Assembly (NCBI GenBank): GCA_023391335.1
Contig: JAEWBG010000085.1
Span: 18,675-82,674 of the forward strand
DNA: 64,000 nt
Origin: Pseudomonadota bacterium
Lineage (GTDB): Bacteria; Pseudomonadota; Gammaproteobacteria; Steroidobacterales; Steroidobacteraceae
Direction of reading: 5' to 3'
A program made the translations under genes and the position numbers. A model generated the notes under the pieces. The model had not been told where the DNA came from. It was given only the letters and a program-made list of their open reading frames with translations, and did not search any database. Positions 33,261 to 41,596 of the stretch are shown one piece after another. Each line of letters starts with the position of its first letter. The stretch's first letter is position 1.

Positions 33261-34499
33261 TTACGTCGAAGTCTTGATCGCAAACGCCGGATCGACAATC
33301 GCCCAGAACGCAGCCTTCGGCAGACGTTGATGATCGAACAGCAGGGGGCTGTTGGTGCGGCCCTGGAACGATGTCAGCCAAGTGTGCGCATCGTGAATGC
33401 CCCAGGTGCTCACCGACTCCACGCTCGCGTCATGATCTTTGAATACGTTGTAGAGCGCTCGATACACAAGCGCCTGCGCTGCCAGCACGCTCGCCGGCGG
33501 GCTCGTGCCATAGTCGGCGATGCAGGGAGGGGAGGCGCGTACGGCTGCACAAGTCGATGGATCCAAGTAGATGGAGATATCTAGTTCAGTCACGTGATTG
33601 ATGAGATTGCGCTGCTCCACGGCGGTCAGTGCGTCCGACACCGCATGAGTGCTGACGTCCAAGGACACATGCAGTTGATGACCCACGCCATCGATTGGGA
33701 CGCCTTTGCTGATCAAGTCATCTACGATCGCAAGCAGATTCGCACGCTTGGCCGGCAGTTCGGTGTTGTATTCGTTGATGAACAGCAATGCGTTTGGGTC
33801 GGCAGCGCGCGCCGCGCGAAATGCAATCTCGATGTACTCGGCCCCATCGCCGCCGCCCACACTGAAAGCCTGATACCACGGGCTATCGGTACGATAGATC
33901 GCGCCCGAGGCATCGCTCGCGACTTCGTTGACGACGTCCCACGCGTACACGTCGTCTTTGAAATGCGTGACGACGTCGGTGATGTAGTCCTCTAAGCGCT
34001 GGCGAACCAGATTCCGATATCCAACCGGGTCCGAATCTTTCGGTCCCTCGAAAAACCACTGCGGGGCGCCGAAGTGCCACAGCAACGTGTGACCGCGGAC
34101 TGCCATGCCGTGCGATCGGGCGAAGGCAACGAGTTCATCCGCTGGACCGAAAACGTACCCTGATTGACTCGGATCGGTTGGCGCGATCGTCTGCGGCTTC
34201 ATCGCGTTTTCCGCGGTGAGGCTACTCAAGTGCCGGGTCAGCAGATTCGCATCGGACGCAACTTGCAGCTGCGAGGGCTCGATTGCTCCACCGACGCGGA
34301 AGTAGCCGCCATATGAATCCTTCAACGCGGGAGCGGAAGCTGGGTCCGGCAATTCATAGGGCGGGTTCGACGCAGGTGGATGGCCGCCATTGCTTGTCGG
34401 ATTCGATGCGGAGCCGCCGCCACCGCCTCCGCATCCGGCGAGTACGACCGCCGCGGCGGCAATGCAAGTCCACGGGAATGACATCTGACGTCGGCTCAT
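33261..34499 (-). CDS. GH10 endo-1,4-beta-xylanase, lipoprotein
   Basis: 412 aa from the ATG with GAGGAA upstream. Lipobox VVLAGC (Cys23) is followed by a Gly6 run and a Ser/Asn/Pro linker to about residue 50, then a GH10 TIM barrel. The acid/base is Glu192 in DVVNEVAS and the nucleophile Glu305 in HVTELDIS; HTLLWH and TAENAMKP are also family marks. It should cut xylan backbones while tethered to a membrane. A second GH10 gene lies 9.4 kb away in the same orientation, across the resorcinol-type cluster. Confidence 0.93.
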   Translation of the reverse strand: MSRRQMSFPWTCIAAAAVVLAGCGGGGGGSASNPTSNGGHPPASNPPYELPDPASAPALKDSYGGYFRVGGAIEPSQLQVASDANLLTRHLSSLTAENAMKPQTIAPTDPSQSGYVFGPADELVAFARSHGMAVRGHTLLWHFGAPQWFFEGPKDSDPVGYRNLVRQRLEDYITDVVTHFKDDVYAWDVVNEVASDASGAIYRTDSPWYQAFSVGGGDGAEYIEIAFRAARAADPNALLFINEYNTELPAKRANLLAIVDDLISKGVPIDGVGHQLHVSLDVSTHAVSDALTAVEQRNLINHVTELDISIYLDPSTCAAVRASPPCIADYGTSPPASVLAAQALVYRALYNVFKDHDASVESVSTWGIHDAHTWLTSFQGRTNSPLLFDHQRLPKAAFWAIVDPAFAIKTST

Positions 34500-34680
34500 C
34501 TTGATTCCTCGCGAGAAGCGGTGCCTCTCGTTACCGGTTGTTGTTCTCTTTAGCGTGACGCTCTTGGGAGCGCATCGAATGAGAAGCTTTGTAAGCAAAA
34601 GAGTTCCCGAACTCAATGAACGCACTCACGAATTCGCGACGGCAGAAGCGATTGACAGGCGGTTTACAGAACGAGGTACA

Positions 34681-35622
34681 GTGCGCGCCGTTATGCACGA
34701 CGATCATTTTGTGGCCGTTCGCGAGCTGACGCATCGCTATGCCGGTGCGGACCGGCCCGCGCTCGATGGTATCGAACTCGCGGTTCGCCGCGGGAGCACG
34801 TTCGGTTTGCTCGGTCCAAACGGCGCAGGCAAGAGCACGCTGCTTTCGATTCTCACCGGCATCACGCCGCTGCAAACCGGGTCGGTGACGATCGGCGGAC
34901 GCTCGCTTACATCGCAGTCGCAAGAGATCAAGGCGCGCAGCGCGTTAGTGCCGCAGGAATATGCCTTCTACCTGCGTTTGACGGGCCGCGAAAATCTGCG
35001 GTTCTTCGCAGGCGCATATGGACTCAGTGCTGAACACATCGCGCAACGTATTCCCGAATGCATCGATATCTGCCAATTGGGCGAGGTCATCGATAAACAG
35101 GCCAAGCACTACTCCGGCGGCGTGAAGCGACGTCTCAATTTAGCGATCGGACTCATCGCGGCCCCAGAGATTCTCTATTTGGATGAACCCACCGTCGGCA
35201 TCGATGCCATCTCGCGGGAATGCATTCTGCAGGCAATCGCGGCGCTGAAAGCGCGCGGCACGACGATCATCTACACATCGCACTACATGGAGGAGATCGA
35301 GCGTCTGTGCGACGAAGTCGCGGTGATCGATCACGGCCGCATCTTGATTCGCGAGCGCGTCGATCGCCTGCTCAGATCCGATGCGAATCGCACGTTGCAG
35401 CTCACGTTCTCCAACCCGCTCGATGAGCGCGTTAGAGAAGTGTTGACTCAACGCAATGCCATCTTTGCCGACGCTACGCACGTGCAGATCGTTGTCGACA
35501 ATGTCGATGTACCCGCAATCCTCCAGCAACTCTCCAATCTCGGCGCGGTGCCAATGCAGATGACTTACGGCGTGAGCCGGCTCCACGACGTCTATCTCAC
35601 GCTGCTGAAGGAGGGCGAGTGA
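34681..35622 (+). CDS. ABC transporter ATP-binding protein of the ketosynthase cluster
   Basis: 313 aa from GTG 34681, 4 bases after GAGG; ATG 34693 is an alternative. Walker A is GPNGAGKST, the signature YSGGVKRR, Walker B ILYLDEPT, and the switch His is in IYTSHYMEE. A C-terminal about 80-residue extension fits exporters of the DrrA/NatA type. It overlaps the permease gene (TGATG) and opens the forward arm of the cluster, so it probably powers export of the cluster product. Confidence 0.92.
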   Translation: MRAVMHDDHFVAVRELTHRYAGADRPALDGIELAVRRGSTFGLLGPNGAGKSTLLSILTGITPLQTGSVTIGGRSLTSQSQEIKARSALVPQEYAFYLRLTGRENLRFFAGAYGLSAEHIAQRIPECIDICQLGEVIDKQAKHYSGGVKRRLNLAIGLIAAPEILYLDEPTVGIDAISRECILQAIAALKARGTTIIYTSHYMEEIERLCDEVAVIDHGRILIRERVDRLLRSDANRTLQLTFSNPLDERVREVLTQRNAIFADATHVQIVVDNVDVPAILQQLSNLGAVPMQMTYGVSRLHDVYLTLLKEGE

Positions 35623-36791
35623 TGTGGCGTGCATTGCAGGCGACGTGGATCAAAGAAGCTCGCTTGCTGTTGCGTGACATGCACGGCTTGCTGCTGCTGT
35701 TCGTGATGCCAGCAGCATTCATCTTGATCATGTCGCTCGCCATGGATGAGGACTTCAGTGCGCGTGCTGGCAAGAAGTTTGCCGTGCTCGTCGTCGATCA
35801 GGATGGCACTGCCGATTCAAAGGCATTGGCCGATGCGATCGAAAAGAACGGGCCCTTCTCATTGCAGCAACACGCGGCCGGAGCGCAGTGGATCAAAACC
35901 AAAGAGCTGTTCCTGCTCACGATTCGCCGAGGATTTAGCGAGAACATCAACAGCGACAGTGTCGGTGCCGTGCTGTTGCGCCTCGATGTGGCAGCCGAGG
36001 CCAACAAACAAACCGAGGCCGCATTGGCAGCAGCGATTCGCGCAAGCTACGGGCAGCTGCGCATGCAGCGGCTTCTAACGGCGCTTGCGGACGAAGGGGT
36101 TGATGCGCCGTCAGCTAGCGGTATCGAGCCCCTAGAAATTGCTCACGCGTATCACGCCGGTACCAAGGCGCCGACCGCAGTTCAACAAAGCGTCCCGGCT
36201 TGGCTCGTATTCGCGATGTTCTTCGTCGCTATTCCGGTTTCGACGACCTTGATCCAAGAACGGCAGCTGGGCACGTTGCGCCGCTTACGCAGTACGCCGA
36301 TGCCGAATGCGGTGATCTTCCTGGGAAAGTTGTGTCCGTATTTCTTGGTCAACTTGTTGCAAACCGTTCTGATGCTGCTCGTGGGGATGTACCTGGTGCC
36401 GTTACTGGGTGGTGCGGCATTGGAGCTGCGCGGCTCGATGCTCGGGCTCGCCATCATGGCGATGACATTGAGCGTCGCGGCCCTGGGTTATGCATTGCTG
36501 ATTTCGACCATTGCGCGCACAGCGGATCAAGCAACGATTTTGGGAGGTGCCGGCAGCATCCTGCTGGCTGGCATCGGCGGAATCATGGTGCCGAAGTTCG
36601 TCATGCCGCTTGCGATGCAGCAGTGGACCAGCATCTCGCCCATGGCCTGGGGCCTTGAAGGATTTCTGCAGATTCTCCTGCGCGAAGGATCCGCGATTAG
36701 TGTTTGGCCTTATGCCAGCGCGTTGCTGGGATTCGGCATTGCCGCGGTGATCGCCGCCACCCGCATGCACCGCATCCGCATCGACGAGTAG
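35622..36791 (+). CDS. ABC-2 type permease of the ketosynthase cluster
   Basis: 389 aa. One N-terminal membrane helix (LLLLFVMPAAFILIMSLAM) is followed by a large extracytoplasmic domain (about 45-190) and a C-terminal bundle of five helices from about residue 193. This is the NatB/YhfY layout of single-gene ABC-2 permeases that dimerise. TLIQERQLGTLRRLRSTPM is the typical cytoplasmic coupling segment. It is translationally coupled to the ATPase gene. It likely exports a lipid-like product. Confidence 0.9.
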   Translation: MWRALQATWIKEARLLLRDMHGLLLLFVMPAAFILIMSLAMDEDFSARAGKKFAVLVVDQDGTADSKALADAIEKNGPFSLQQHAAGAQWIKTKELFLLTIRRGFSENINSDSVGAVLLRLDVAAEANKQTEAALAAAIRASYGQLRMQRLLTALADEGVDAPSASGIEPLEIAHAYHAGTKAPTAVQQSVPAWLVFAMFFVAIPVSTTLIQERQLGTLRRLRSTPMPNAVIFLGKLCPYFLVNLLQTVLMLLVGMYLVPLLGGAALELRGSMLGLAIMAMTLSVAALGYALLISTIARTADQATILGGAGSILLAGIGGIMVPKFVMPLAMQQWTSISPMAWGLEGFLQILLREGSAISVWPYASALLGFGIAAVIAATRMHRIRIDE

Positions 36792-36931
36792 TAGTCGTAG
36801 TAAGGATCGGGTAAGCCACGTAATCAGGCACAGGGACGTGCCCGCCGCCGAAGGTGGCGAGCGAAGGGGCAAAAGTCGCGCCTTTTGCGCTGAGCAGCGA
36901 CGCTCGTGACAGGAGTCCGAGTCGTCGCTCC

Positions 36932-36960
36932 TAACAGCTGCGATTGACAGGCAGCTGTTA
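36932..36960. promoter_or_regulatory. Inverted repeat upstream of the acyl carrier protein gene
   Basis: TAACAGCTGC / GCAGCTGTTA, 10-bp perfect arms around a 9-base loop, in the 266-bp space between permease and acyl carrier protein genes. It could be an operator for the second half of the arm or an end signal for the transporter transcript. No T-tract follows. The rest of the spacer shows no gene. Confidence 0.5.
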
Positions 36961-37057
36961 CATGGGATGTTCGAACAAGTGTGTGCCGGTCCTCACTGTC
37001 GGCAGGCGGAATGTTCCATAATTCGCCTACAACTACGATTCGCGGACGATAAGGCTG

Positions 37058-37363
37058 ATGGCGGGTGAATTGGCTCTACAAAGCGCGACTGCGCCGCTCA
37101 TGGACTTACACCATGAGCTGAAGGTGCTGATCGTGACGGAGTGCTACAAAGACGTCGATCCGACGACGATCACGGATGACGAACGTCTGCTGCACGGCCG
37201 GCTCGAATTGGATTCGCTCGATGCGCTCGAAATTTGTCACGCCATCAAAGCGAAATACGGCGTGCATATCAGTAACGGCACGATGGCACGGCGGGTGATG
37301 AAAAACATTGCGACGCTCGCGGCTCATGTGCAGACGGAAATGGCTCGGCGCGGCATCAAGTGA
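37058..37363 (+). CDS. Acyl carrier protein
   Basis: 101 aa; ATG 37100 is a possible shorter start. The 4'-phosphopantetheine site is LELDSLDALE with Ser53, in the usual helix-2 position. Sequence after it (ICHAIKAKYGVHISNGTMAR) fits a carrier protein rather than the acidic housekeeping AcpP. It would carry the growing or finished acyl chain for the ketosynthases encoded next. The stop overlaps the KS start (GTGA). Confidence 0.88.
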   Translation: MAGELALQSATAPLMDLHHELKVLIVTECYKDVDPTTITDDERLLHGRLELDSLDALEICHAIKAKYGVHISNGTMARRVMKNIATLAAHVQTEMARRGIK

Positions 37364-38529
37364 GAAGCTCGTCGGGTCAGTCAGGACCGTACATCATTGG
37401 CTGCGGTTTGCACTCCACGCTGGGGCGCACGCTCGCAATCAACATTGCCGCTCTACGCGATGCGATTCGCCCGCCAGGCCAAGCCGTTTTCCAATTCGCA
37501 GGGCAGGAGGCGATCCAGCCTTATCACTTGCTCGCGAACGAACCCCTCGGCGACCCCGAGGAGCGCTTCTATCGCGTCGTCGAACGTGTCGTTGCAGATG
37601 CTGTCGACCAAGCACAGCTCACAGCCAATGAACGACGCAACCTCACGCTGTTCTTAGGCAGTTCCTCATCCGACATCTCGATGCTCGAAGCGCTCTATCG
37701 CCGCGAACTCGAGCGGGATCGCGAAGCCAAGCCGATGCGAACTGAGACGAGCTTCGGCAGTTTGGGCGTAGCACTTGCCTCTCGCCTCGGATTACGCGGC
37801 GGTGATTTCACGATCAACACGGCATGTACCGCGAGTGCCAATGCCCTGTTGCACGCGGCCGCGCTCATCAAGCGCGGAGAGATCGACCATGCGCTGGTGC
37901 TCGGGGTCGAGCTCTGCAACGCGGTGACGGCGCTTGGCTTCTCCAGCTTGCAATTGCTTAGCGATGAAACTATGCGGCCTTTCGATGCGCGCCAGGCTGG
38001 ATTGATCTTGGGCGAAGCGTGTGCGGCAGTCGTACTCTCGAAGCGCCGCGACTCTGCACTGTTCACCCTCGTTGGTGGGGCGAACCTGTGCGATACCTTC
38101 AGTCCTTCATCGGCGAATCCGGATGGCACATCGATCGTTCAGGTCATCGAGCGTGCGCTGAGATCCGCGAATCTTGCAGCGTCCGATATCCGCGCACTTA
38201 AGGTGCACGGCACGGCGAATCGCGCCAACGATGAGGCGGAGTCCGCCGGCATGCGCAATGTATTCGATTCCTTGCCGCCGTTGTGCGCACTCAAGCCGCG
38301 TATCGGTCATACGCTCGGTGCCTGTGGGCTCGCTGAACTGCTACTCGCTTGCGGCGCCGCGCGCGAAGGATTCTTGCCGGCCACGCCGGGCATCGGCGCT
38401 GATCCAGTAGAGCTCGGCGTCACCTTGTTGCAGCAGACACAAGGTTTCGAGGGCGGCCCCATGATGCTGAACTATTTCGGTTTCGGCGGCAGCAACACGT
38501 CGCTGATCGTGTCCGCAGGAGCAAGCTGA
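37360..38529 (+). CDS. Beta-ketoacyl-ACP synthase, FabF-like, complete triad
   Basis: 389 aa from the GTG overlapping the acyl carrier protein stop. The thiolase fold has Cys156 in NTACTASANAL, His283 in KVHGTAN and His317 in KPRIGHTLGACG, so the condensing triad is intact. NYFGFGGSNTSLIVS is the usual C-terminal Gly-rich loop. It should condense an acyl thioester with malonyl-ACP. It lies 1 base before a KS-like partner lacking the Cys, an arrangement like KS-chain length factor pairs of type II polyketide and aryl polyene systems. Confidence 0.9.
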   Translation: MRSSSGQSGPYIIGCGLHSTLGRTLAINIAALRDAIRPPGQAVFQFAGQEAIQPYHLLANEPLGDPEERFYRVVERVVADAVDQAQLTANERRNLTLFLGSSSSDISMLEALYRRELERDREAKPMRTETSFGSLGVALASRLGLRGGDFTINTACTASANALLHAAALIKRGEIDHALVLGVELCNAVTALGFSSLQLLSDETMRPFDARQAGLILGEACAAVVLSKRRDSALFTLVGGANLCDTFSPSSANPDGTSIVQVIERALRSANLAASDIRALKVHGTANRANDEAESAGMRNVFDSLPPLCALKPRIGHTLGACGLAELLLACGAAREGFLPATPGIGADPVELGVTLLQQTQGFEGGPMMLNYFGFGGSNTSLIVSAGAS

Positions 38530-38530
38530 C

Positions 38531-39400
38531 GTGTACATCCGAGCTTGCGGCGAAATTTATCACCCCATCGACGGATCGCTCGGCGATTTGAAGAACTCGC
38601 TGATCGATGCAGTCGGTCAGCCGTTGCGCCGTGCGAGTCGGTTCATGCAGCTCGCAGTGATCGGCGCTGCTCGTTGTTTGAAGGGCGTGAATGTCTCGCG
38701 CGACACAGCCGTGTATCTGGCCTCCGGCCGCGGCGATCTGGAAATCATTCAAGACGTGCTCGAACAAGTGTTCCGCGATGGTCAATCGCCGAAACCGCTG
38801 CACTTCGTCAACACTGTCAGCAACGCTGCGTGCTTTCAAATCGCGAAGTCGCTCGGTTTGGAAGGACGCAGCTCCTTCGTGTGCCATCCCCGCTTCGCGT
38901 TCGAAAACACATTGCGCCTCGCGCTCGCCGATCTTGAGGTCGGCAATGCGAACTCGATTCTGTTCGGGACGACCGATGCGGTGGTCTCGCCGATCGACAT
39001 TCATCGCATACGCCTGGGGGTCGCGCCGGATACCGCGTTGGCCGAAGGCAGTCATTGGCTGCTACTACAAGCTGAGAGCACCGATGCGCTCGCGCAAATC
39101 ACGCAGTTCAATCGTCTGGACTCCTCGGATGCGTTGCGATTGTTTTTGGAGCAACACGGTTCTAGCTCAGCGAGCGTCATCAGCTTCGGTCCGGGGCTGA
39201 ATTCCTCGATCCGCGAGCCACTGATCGAGGCAGTGCGTGGTCACGAATTCGAAGTCACGCAACTCGGCCACTACGACAGCGTGGCCGGCGCGGTGATCCC
39301 TGCGTTCCTACGTTCTCCGCTCGAGAATCGCGAATTGCTCTACGTGAATGGCGATCCGTTGAGCGACATCCACTATGCGATGGTGGTGAAGAGGATCTGA
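38531..39400 (+). CDS. KS-like protein lacking the catalytic Cys (chain-length-factor-like)
   Basis: 289 aa, about 100 shorter than a normal KS. The nucleophile loop is replaced by FVCHPRFAFENTLRLALADL; the position equal to the catalytic Cys appears to be Arg or Pro, and the HGT His is not found. The second His motif survives as LGHYDSVAGAV. NTVSNAACFQIAKSLGLEG matches the KS dimer region. It most likely pairs with the complete KS as a non-catalytic partner that sets chain length or stability. GTG start, 1 base after the KS stop. Confidence 0.75.
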   Translation: MYIRACGEIYHPIDGSLGDLKNSLIDAVGQPLRRASRFMQLAVIGAARCLKGVNVSRDTAVYLASGRGDLEIIQDVLEQVFRDGQSPKPLHFVNTVSNAACFQIAKSLGLEGRSSFVCHPRFAFENTLRLALADLEVGNANSILFGTTDAVVSPIDIHRIRLGVAPDTALAEGSHWLLLQAESTDALAQITQFNRLDSSDALRLFLEQHGSSSASVISFGPGLNSSIREPLIEAVRGHEFEVTQLGHYDSVAGAVIPAFLRSPLENRELLYVNGDPLSDIHYAMVVKRI

Positions 39401-39432
39401 CGGCGAGCCGGAGATCAGAAGAAGTTGTCCAC

Positions 39433-39516
39433 GGGGAACGGGAAACGGGAAACGGGAAGCGGGAAACCGGAAGCGGGAAACGGGAAGCAGGAAACGGGAA
39501 GCGGGAAATGGGAAGC
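39433..39516. repeat. 7-bp tandem array (12 copies)
   Basis: GGGAAAC and GGGAAGC units alternate for 84 bp without a break in period, right after the end of the forward gene arm. Three more ACACGGAG-type words follow at 39552-39578. A slippage-prone satellite; no coding role. Confidence 0.85.
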
Positions 39517-39663
39517 ACGGTGACACCGGGGACGCGACGAAAGCAAGATTTCACACGGAGCACACGGAGATCACGGAGTAGCCGTATTCTGGCCTGCGCG
39601 CAGCGCAGCTGAGCCTATGGCTTCCTTGCGCGTGAACGCTTCCCTCTTCACTGCGTAACGTAA

Positions 39664-40153
39664 CCTTACATTCTCCTTGTGTTATTGGTTTTTGCTTGTG
39701 CGCTTTGTGTTACGTCCGGCTCTTCATGTCTGTCGCGCGGAAGTCCACGTCGCTGTCGTCCATTGTAGCCCTACGCATTTCACGCGAAGCCTTCACACGA
39801 GCGGCGCTCGCTTTCACCGCGTAAGGCGACCTTACATTCTCCATGTGTTCTTGGGTTGTCCTTGTGCGCTTTGTGTTACGTCCGGCTCTTCATGTCTGTC
39901 GCGCGGAAGTCCACGTCGCTGTCGTCCATCGTAGCCCTACGCATTTCACGCGAAGCCTTCACGCGAGCAGCGCTCGCTTTCACCGCGTAAGGCGACCTTA
40001 CATTCTCCTTGTGTTCTTGGTTTTTGCTTGTGCGCTTTGTGTTACGTCCGGCTCTTCGTGTCTGTCGCGCGGAAGTCCACGTCGCTGTCGTCCATCGTAG
40101 CCCTACGCATTTCACGCGAAGCCTTCACGCGAGCAGCGCTTGCTTTCACCGCA
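39664..40153. repeat. 166-bp tandem repeat, three copies
   Basis: CCTTACATTCTCC recurs at 39664, 39830 and 39996, each opening a near-identical 166-bp unit (units carry TGTGTTACGTCCGGCTCTTC and TACGCATTTCACGCGAAGCC). A partial fourth word TGTGTTACGTCCG follows at about 40164. Because 166 is not a multiple of 3, the open frames across it shift with each unit and are not genes. It fills the 787-bp gap between the two converging arms of the cluster. Confidence 0.9.
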
Positions 40154-40187
40154 TCACAAGCCTTGTGTTACGTCCGATTCCGAGAAC

Positions 40188-41177
40188 TTAGACTTCAGCC
40201 AGCTGCTTCCAGACCGCAGTTTCTTGATCCGCGCAGCGATTCAGAATCGACGCCAACTCATCGGTGTTCATCGGCTCATGATTGCGGCACATCTTCGCCG
40301 CACGCGATGCGAAGGTGCGCCATTCATCGCCAGCCTGCGTGAGTTGCTCTGAGGCTTGTTGCAGCAGTGCCGTCTGTACGTGCTGACTCGCTTCCTGCAA
40401 AAACGAAGCATACAAAAATCGAAAGCCCGCGCCGCCGGTGCCGATTTCTTCTTGCATGCGAACGATATGCGCGAGAAACATCTTCAGATGACTCGATTTC
40501 GTTCCTTCGCGCCCGCGCTTCGCAAGGTCGCTCGCGAGATAACGGATGCCGCGAATACCAAATAGCGGCAACGGCGCTTTCGCCATCAGGCGGTGATTCG
40601 ATCGAATCGCTTTCTTGATGGCGCTGCCCAGATCGATGTTCGAAGGCACGTGTGCCGGGTAGTAGAGCAAACCTTTCGCTGCAAAGAGCCCCTTCGCGAA
40701 TCGAGCTTTCTGCAAGTCTTCGCGCGGGCATTCCACCGGCTCTTCGAATACCGGATCGCTGATCTGATAGCCCTCTGCGGTGCGGCCGAAGACGATCAAA
40801 TTGTGCGCGTTGAAGTGAAAACGCATGTCCGGCGGGAAATAGGGCAGCCAATACACGCTCGTCTGCAAACCTACGGGCCGGCCTTGTTGCAGAGCTGCGT
40901 CGAGCTGCGACATGCCGGCATCCGGATTGCGGAAACGCTCGCGCACCATCGTAAGTCCAAGACGTTTGCGCAGGCCGCGGATAATAGAGCCTGGCGGCAT
41001 GCGATATCCGATCAGCGGCATGCCGCCGACCTTGACGAATGGGATGTACGCAAAGGCGAGGGCGCCGGAAAGCCCGAACGCCATCGGCTCGCTCATCGGT
41101 AAGCCGTAGTGCGTGAGCATCGACGCCATGACGCCGCTTTCGCAGTGTGCGGATTGGCGATGTTCGAATTGCGTCAT
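40188..41177 (-). CDS. BtrH-domain protein (acyltransferase-like, Cys-His-Asp)
   Basis: 329 aa from ATG 41177; a TTG at 41195 overlapping the upstream stop is an alternative. The N-terminal half matches the BtrH fold: Cys12 in QSAHCESGVMASML, His125 in FNAHNLIVFG, Asp141 in YQISDPVFEEP. BtrH in butirosin synthesis moves an acyl group from a carrier protein to the antibiotic amine using such a Cys. The C-terminal about 120 residues are helical. In a cluster with an acyl carrier protein it is the best candidate for an off-loading or transfer step. Confidence 0.8.
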   Translation of the reverse strand: MTQFEHRQSAHCESGVMASMLTHYGLPMSEPMAFGLSGALAFAYIPFVKVGGMPLIGYRMPPGSIIRGLRKRLGLTMVRERFRNPDAGMSQLDAALQQGRPVGLQTSVYWLPYFPPDMRFHFNAHNLIVFGRTAEGYQISDPVFEEPVECPREDLQKARFAKGLFAAKGLLYYPAHVPSNIDLGSAIKKAIRSNHRLMAKAPLPLFGIRGIRYLASDLAKRGREGTKSSHLKMFLAHIVRMQEEIGTGGAGFRFLYASFLQEASQHVQTALLQQASEQLTQAGDEWRTFASRAAKMCRNHEPMNTDELASILNRCADQETAVWKQLAEV

Positions 41178-41191
41178 GAGCTCGCTCGGCC

Positions 41192-41596
41192 TCAAGGCTT
41201 GTCGGGCAATGTACGCAGTGTCGCGATAGGAAGGCCCAACGCCTCGCTGTAACGCGACAAGATGCGTTCTGGAAGTTTCACGAACACCGCAGGTTTCAAA
41301 TGACGCTTCACGCGCCAGCGGGCCATGCCGGTCGTTTGCGCAAGCGTGAGTAAGTCCATGCGGCGTTCGAACATGTGATATTCGAGCGGTGCCGTTTCAC
41401 CGCGTGTGGCGCGTTGCCAGGCGTGGTCGCGCTGTGCATTCAGATCGTCGATTGCCATCAGCGTCGCTTGCGACTCGGCTTCCCAACCGCTCGATTGGAC
41501 GCCCGTGTATTGACCGCGCTCATCGAGCGCGTAGAGCAACTTGCGGCGCCCGCCATAGGTAGGGGACTGATCTTGCGGGACCGAATCGCGCTTCAT
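41192..41596 (-). CDS. Cluster protein with HTH-like C-terminus
   Basis: 134 aa from the ATG overlapping the KAS III stop (TGATG); a much longer open frame upstream overlaps that gene and is rejected. The N-terminal part contains KLLYALDERGQYTGVQSSGW, no known domain. The C-terminal part, LLTLAQTTGMARWRVKRHL followed by ILSRYSEALGLPIATLRTL, has the spacing of a Cro/C1-type helix-turn-helix. It could be a regulator or a structural partner of the condensing enzymes. Family not recognised. Confidence 0.7.
   Translation of the reverse strand: MKRDSVPQDQSPTYGGRRKLLYALDERGQYTGVQSSGWEAESQATLMAIDDLNAQRDHAWQRATRGETAPLEYHMFERRMDLLTLAQTTGMARWRVKRHLKPAVFVKLPERILSRYSEALGLPIATLRTLPDKP

Noticed and set aside
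39664..40153. Possible CRISPR array
   Set aside because: The repeats are long (166 bp), directly joined and nearly identical throughout, with no variable spacers and no cas genes.
39677..40191. Three similar open frames of 60-85 codons starting MCYWFLL / MCSWVVL / MCSWFLL
   Set aside because: They are frames through the 166-bp tandem repeat. The unit is not a multiple of 3, no ribosome-binding sites are present and the proteins are chance translations.
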